A stretch of 11,804 nt of DNA from Candidatus Latescibacterota bacterium (lineage in GTDB: Bacteria; Latescibacterota; UBA2968; UBA8231). Of this stretch, positions 8,175 to 11,804 are shown piece after piece. Position 1 is the first letter of the stretch. Every line of letters begins with the position of its first letter. Location: positions 23,622 through 35,425 of the forward strand of contig DPVW01000264.1 of assembly GCA_003529325.1 (NCBI GenBank). The letters run 5' to 3'. The position numbers and the translations under genes are program-made. The notes below the pieces were generated by a model. That model saw only the letters and a program-made list of their open reading frames with translations, was not told the DNA's origin and did no database searches.

Positions 8175-9449
8175 CTACTCAGCCAGCCTCTGCAACTGCG
8201 CCGCGACACGCTCGGTCTCACGCCAGACACGGAGCAGATTGCCACCCCAGAGTTTGCGGATCTGTTCTTCGTCATAACCGCGTCGCACGAGCTCGGTGGT
8301 GACATTTGGCGTTTCGCTGGCATCGAACCAACCCTCGATGCCACCGCCGCCGTCGAAGTCGGAGCTGATACCGACGTGGTCGATACCGATGAGATGCACC
8401 GCATAGTCGATGTGGTCGACGAGATCGCTCACATTGGCTGCTGGCCAGGCGGTGTCAATCGTTGCCAGTCGCTGATCGTAGTCAGCGCGTTCTTCATCTG
8501 AGAGCGCTTCCAGCTTGCGCTCCGCGCTGATTTCGAAGGCTTCTCGCAGCGCCCGTATGGCTGCTTTCTTTTCCGCAAGATCCACCTTCACATAGCCGCT
8601 GAAGGCGACGGTCTGCAGGACGCCGCCCTGCTCGCTCAGGGCGAGCAACTGCTCGTCGTCCAGATTGCGTGGGTGGTCGGCCAGGGCGCGGGCACCCGAG
8701 TGCGAGGCGATGACGGGGGCACGGGACAGACGCACGGCGTCGAGCATGGATTGTTTGGAGATGTGGGAGACGTCCACCATGATGCCTACCCGGTTCATGG
8801 CGGCGATGACCTGTGCACCGAATGGGCTGACGCCACCATGTTCCGCGTCGCCCTCGTCCCAGGAGCGGGGTGTCGCCGAGTCGCAGATGTCGTTGTGGCC
8901 GCCGTGGGCGAGGGTGATGTAACGAGCGCCAAGTTCATGGTAACGATCTACCAAAGACAGGTCGCGACCGATGACGAAGCCATTTTCGATACCGATGGCG
9001 GCGACATGTTTGCCGGCGGCATGGATGCGTTCGACATCATCGACGGTATAGGCGAGTTCGACTCGATCTGGATACATGCTCTCAACAGCGCGGTGGATGG
9101 CATCGAATTTTATCATCGCCGCCTTCTTCGCCGCGGTGTTGGCCTCCTCGTCGCGTGCTTCCGTCTGGCGCACATAGACGATCCAGAAGAGGGCGTCGAG
9201 CCCCCCTTCATCCATCTTGGGAAGATCGACACGATAGGGGCCCCGGATTCCGGGATCGACCGAATCGCTGGCAAACTCGAAGGGAATGTCAACATGGGTG
9301 TCGAGGGTGAGCACACGGTCGTGGATGCGCAGGGCGCGGCTGCTGATGTCATCTATCGGCGTCGGCACCTGTCTCTCACAGGAAAAAACAAGAGTACAGA
9401 CAACGAGTGCGACCGCATGCGGTGGGCACAGTATCTTCTGAGGCGTCAT
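8175..9449 (-). CDS. Membrane dipeptidase, peptidase family M19, lipoprotein-type
   Basis: A 424-residue zinc dipeptidase of the renal-dipeptidase (M19) family, which hydrolyses dipeptides, often with D- or dehydro residues at the second position. The metal-site residues are all visible: H52 and D54 (DTHVD), bridging E155 (GIENG), H229 (DVSH) and H250 (ASHSG). The 21-residue gap between the last two equals that in the human enzyme, and the catalytic-region SDFDG is also present. The N-terminus is a short hydrophobic signal ending in Cys24 (LVFSC), a weak but usable lipobox, so the protein is probably anchored in a membrane. The reading frame is open further upstream, to 9569, but GGAG at 9455-9458 on this strand sits 5 bases before the ATG at 9449, and the signal sequence begins there. 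It converges on the PLP enzyme with 13 bases between the stops and no clear terminator. It diverges from rlmKL. Confidence 0.92.
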   Translation of the reverse strand: MTPQKILCPPHAVALVVCTLVFSCERQVPTPIDDISSRALRIHDRVLTLDTHVDIPFEFASDSVDPGIRGPYRVDLPKMDEGGLDALFWIVYVRQTEARDEEANTAAKKAAMIKFDAIHRAVESMYPDRVELAYTVDDVERIHAAGKHVAAIGIENGFVIGRDLSLVDRYHELGARYITLAHGGHNDICDSATPRSWDEGDAEHGGVSPFGAQVIAAMNRVGIMVDVSHISKQSMLDAVRLSRAPVIASHSGARALADHPRNLDDEQLLALSEQGGVLQTVAFSGYVKVDLAEKKAAIRALREAFEISAERKLEALSDEERADYDQRLATIDTAWPAANVSDLVDHIDYAVHLIGIDHVGISSDFDGGGGIEGWFDASETPNVTTELVRRGYDEEQIRKLWGGNLLRVWRETERVAAQLQRLAE

Positions 9450-9468
9450 GCTGGCTCCATCAAGCAGA

Positions 9469-9497
9469 ATTTGAGCGGCTCTTTTCGTCGCCAACAA
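9469..9497 (-). promoter_or_regulatory. Possible promoter of the dipeptidase in the divergent spacer
   Basis: The spacer between the dipeptidase and rlmKL (9450-9517) is only 68 bases. On the minus strand it contains TTGTTG (9492-9497), a 17-base gap, then TCAAAT (9469-9474), giving 3/6 and 4/6 matches to the sigma-70-type -35 and -10 consensus. It is correctly placed upstream of GGAG (9455-9458). The matches are weak, and promoter rules in this lineage are uncertain. I see no comparable candidate for rlmKL. Confidence 0.25.
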
Positions 9498-9517
9498 AGG
9501 TAGATGGTACACCCACT

Positions 9518-11743
9518 TTGAGTGAATCGGACCACAACTTCTTTGCCGCTGCCTCTCGCGGCATCGCACCCCTGCTGTCAGCGGAGTTGCGTGATCTGGG
9601 TGCCCCTTCGGTAGAACGCACCGGGGCGGGTGCGTCCTTTACCGGCTCCCTCGAAGTGGGGTACCGTGTTTGTCTCTGGTCACGCATGGCGAGTCGCGTG
9701 CTGCTGCAACTGGCACGTGTCGACGCCTCGACGGCGGATGCGCTATACGAGGGCCTACGGCAGTTGCGCTGGGTCGATCACGTGGCACCTACAGGGACCA
9801 TCGCGGTGCGCTTTAATGGCACCTCGGCGGAGATCCGCAATTCACATTTCGGTGCTCTGCGGGTAAAGGATGCCATCGTCGATCACTTCCGCGATACCCA
9901 TGGATCCCGTCCCTCCGTGAATCTCGATCGCCCCGACCTGCGCATCGATGTGCATCTGTACAAAGGGGAAGCCGTGATCGGCATCGACCTGAGTGGCGGC
10001 GGACTGCACCGCCGAGGGTATCGCCTCGACCGCACAGAGGCCCCTCTGCGCGAGAATCTGGCGGCGGGCATCGTGGCGCGCGCCGGTTGGCGGGGTATCG
10101 CCGCAAGGGGTGGATCCCTGGTCGATCCCATGTGTGGTTCCGGTACGCTGCTGATCGAAGCCGCCTGGATGGCCATGGATCGGGCGCCGGCACTGGGGAG
10201 AAGAGACCTGGGGTTGCACACATGGCGGGGGCATGAACCGGTCACCTGGGCGGCACTGGTGGCTGAGGCCGAAGAGCGGGTGGCAGCGGGGCGACGATTG
10301 CCGTCAATTCGTGGTTTCGACGTCGACATTCGTGCCGTGCGCGCGACAACGGCCAATCTGGAGCGTGCTGGACTGACGGCCCGGGTTCATGTAGAACGGC
10401 GATCCCTCGCTGATGGCGGCGATCCCGGGGGGGAGACCGGTCTGTTGGTGACGAACCCACCCTATGGCCACCGGCTCGGCGAAGAGGGGGGCGTGCGTGC
10501 ACTGCATGCTGAATTGGCAACCAACGTGCGCAGACACTATGGCGGTTGGCGTGCGGCGGTACTGACAACGACGCCGGAGTGGGCCCAGAGTCTGGGGCTG
10601 GCGTTGTTGCCGGAGACCTTCACCAATGGACCGCTGGAGTGCCGGCTGTTGTTGGGTGATGTGCCGGCCACGGAAGTTGCGGCAACTGCGGAAACGCCGC
10701 TAACCCGAAAGGCTGACGCAGCAAGCGCCGAAAAGGAGTTGCGGCATCCGGGTATTGAGTCTGCAGGTGGTGCCGCAACACCTTCCGGCGCCGACATGTT
10801 TGCCAACCGGTTGCGCAAGAATCTGCGCATCATCGGCAAGTGGGCGCGACGGGCAGGGGTAACCTGCTACCGGCTCTACGACGCCGACATGCCTGAGTAC
10901 GCCGTCGCCGTTGACGTCTATCGTGGGGCCGAGCAGATGTGGGCGCATGTGCAGGAATATCGCGCGCCAGCCAGTGTCGATGCGGCGCGAGCGGCAGCTC
11001 GTCTGCAGGAGGTACTGACGACGATTCCCCAGGTCCTGGAGATGCCGGCGGATCATCTGTACTTCAAGGTGCGAGAGAAGAAGCGTGGCACCCAGCAGTA
11101 TCGTCGACTGACGGCTGGTGGCGGCAGATTCTACGAGGTAACCGAGGGGCCCTGTACGTTTCTGGTGAATTTCACCGACTACCTGGACACGGGCCTGTTC
11201 CTCGACCATCGCCTGACGCGGGCCATGATTGGTGAGCTGTCGGCAGGGAAACGGTTCCTCAATCTGTTCGCCTACACCGGCACCGCCACGGTCTGTGCCG
11301 CCCTGGCAGGAGCTCGATCGACGACGACGGTGGACATGTCCAAGACCTACACGGACTGGGCGATCCGCAACTTCGAGCGCAACCAGATGTCGGGTCGCAC
11401 GAACCTGGTGGAACAGATGGACTGTCTGCAATGGTTGTCCCAGTCCCGCCGCGAGCGTTATGATCTGATCTTCCTCGACCCACCGACATTCTCCAACTCC
11501 AAGCGCATGGAGAGTGACTCCTTCGACGTGCAGCGCGACCATGCGTGGTTGATCCGACAGACGGCGCGGCTGTTGACTGCCGATGGGGTGCTGCTGTTCT
11601 CGTCGAACTTTCGACAGTTTCAACTCGACGAAGGGGGGCTCAGCGGATTGCAGCACGAGGACATCAGTCGTAAGACATTGCCCCGAGATTTCGAGCGCAA
11701 TCCGCGCATTCACAAGTGTTTCCGTATGACTCGGTCGCTTTGA
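9518..11743 (+). CDS. rlmKL: Bifunctional 23S rRNA (guanine-N2/guanine-N7) methyltransferase RlmKL
   Basis: A fused rRNA methyltransferase acting in the cytoplasm on helix 74 of 23S rRNA; in E. coli RlmL makes m2G2445 and RlmK makes m7G2069, using S-adenosylmethionine. With a TTG start at 9518 it has 741 residues, against 702 in E. coli. A THUMP RNA-binding domain covers about 45-155. The RlmL half has DPMCGSGTLLIEAA at 203-216 (cofactor binding) and NPPY at 313-316 (catalytic). A longer Ala/Thr/Glu-rich linker runs from about 385 to 430. The RlmK half begins FANRLRKNLR and has RLYDADMPEYAVAVD, DYLDTGLFLDHR, FAYTGTATV near 584 and DPPTFSNSKRM at 654-664. The start is uncertain: no ATG is in frame. 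GTG codons at 9407 and 9422 would overlap the dipeptidase's 5' end, while TTG 9518 puts the start six residues before the conserved FFAAASRG, as in E. coli. No good ribosome site precedes any of them. Confidence 0.95.
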   Translation: MSESDHNFFAAASRGIAPLLSAELRDLGAPSVERTGAGASFTGSLEVGYRVCLWSRMASRVLLQLARVDASTADALYEGLRQLRWVDHVAPTGTIAVRFNGTSAEIRNSHFGALRVKDAIVDHFRDTHGSRPSVNLDRPDLRIDVHLYKGEAVIGIDLSGGGLHRRGYRLDRTEAPLRENLAAGIVARAGWRGIAARGGSLVDPMCGSGTLLIEAAWMAMDRAPALGRRDLGLHTWRGHEPVTWAALVAEAEERVAAGRRLPSIRGFDVDIRAVRATTANLERAGLTARVHVERRSLADGGDPGGETGLLVTNPPYGHRLGEEGGVRALHAELATNVRRHYGGWRAAVLTTTPEWAQSLGLALLPETFTNGPLECRLLLGDVPATEVAATAETPLTRKADAASAEKELRHPGIESAGGAATPSGADMFANRLRKNLRIIGKWARRAGVTCYRLYDADMPEYAVAVDVYRGAEQMWAHVQEYRAPASVDAARAAARLQEVLTTIPQVLEMPADHLYFKVREKKRGTQQYRRLTAGGGRFYEVTEGPCTFLVNFTDYLDTGLFLDHRLTRAMIGELSAGKRFLNLFAYTGTATVCAALAGARSTTTVDMSKTYTDWAIRNFERNQMSGRTNLVEQMDCLQWLSQSRRERYDLIFLDPPTFSNSKRMESDSFDVQRDHAWLIRQTARLLTADGVLLFSSNFRQFQLDEGGLSGLQHEDISRKTLPRDFERNPRIHKCFRMTRSL

Positions 11744-11804
11744 CACCTCCCACTGCCGACGAAATCGATTTCTTCGAGACCAGAGAATACCGTGAAGGAA
11801 GGGA
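11740..11804 (+). CDS. Possible 5' end of a downstream gene (partial, runs off the window)
   Basis: After rlmKL a frame stays open to the window edge and uses codons typical of the neighbours (GAC GAA ATC GAT TTC TTC GAG ACC), reading TPPTADEIDFFETREYREGR. Possible starts are TTG at 11740, whose TTGA overlaps the rlmKL stop, or GTG at 11716 inside the rlmKL end; no ATG is available. No clear ribosome site precedes either. Alternatively, the purine-rich AAGGAAGGGA at 11795-11804 is the ribosome binding site of a gene that starts just beyond the window and this frame is chance. The function is not recognisable from so few residues. Confidence 0.3.
   Translation, partial: MTPPTADEIDFFETREYREGR

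Noticed and set aside
8158..8182. CTGAG/CTCAG inverted repeat at the convergent gene ends as a bidirectional terminator
   Set aside because: Only a 5-bp stem with a 15-base loop and no T-tract; it is not distinguishable from chance.
8673..9503. 276-codon plus-strand frame opposite the dipeptidase
   Set aside because: The minus strand encodes a complete M19 enzyme with all zinc ligands; this is its shadow.
11740..11772. Consensus TTGACA at 11740-11745 followed by a 12-bp palindrome GAAATCGATTTC at 11761-11772 as a promoter/operator
   Set aside because: No acceptable -10 lies 16-18 bases downstream, a few 12-bp palindromes are expected by chance in a window this size, and the bases may be coding.

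Overview
The window is GC-rich (roughly 60% in the genes) and chromosomal in character. It carries six complete protein genes, probably the first codons of a seventh, and no RNA gene, insertion sequence or CRISPR array that I can see. The gene types suggest a diderm bacterium of the FCB (Fibrobacterota-Chlorobiota-Bacteroidota) superphylum or a related candidate phylum such as Latescibacterota, KSB1 or Marinimicrobia. The evidence is a TonB-dependent receptor with an N-terminal carboxypeptidase-regulatory-like domain, a large exported protein ending in a FlgD-like / type IX secretion (T9SS) type C-terminal domain, and a PorV/PorQ-family outer-membrane protein, all in a row. The exact phylum is an inference from gene content.

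Left part (1-6850): after a 191-base AT-richer leader come three co-directional genes with spacings of 36 and 18 bases. They encode the receptor (192-3128), the exported cargo-like protein (3165-5699) and the PorV-like barrel (5718-6782). A perfect 14-bp stem hairpin (6810-6844) follows, so this looks like one operon. The likely theme is an outer-membrane and cell-surface module: a TonB-energised receptor, a protein exported to or through the outer membrane, and the PorV-type protein that handles such cargo. The substrate is unknown.

Middle part (6851-9517): a Tat-exported fold-type I PLP enzyme of aminotransferase class V (6872-8161) converges, with only 13 bases between stop codons, on a lipoprotein-type M19 membrane dipeptidase (8175-9449, minus strand). 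Both are predicted to work outside the cytoplasm on amino acids or peptides.

Right part (9518-11804): a bifunctional 23S rRNA methyltransferase RlmKL is divergent from the dipeptidase. It has no good ATG start, and a TTG at 9518 fits the family best. Its end overlaps a reading frame with native-looking codon use that runs off the window.

The best candidate for something little described is the receptor / exported protein / PorV-like trio. Its individual families are known, but its cargo and substrate are not.
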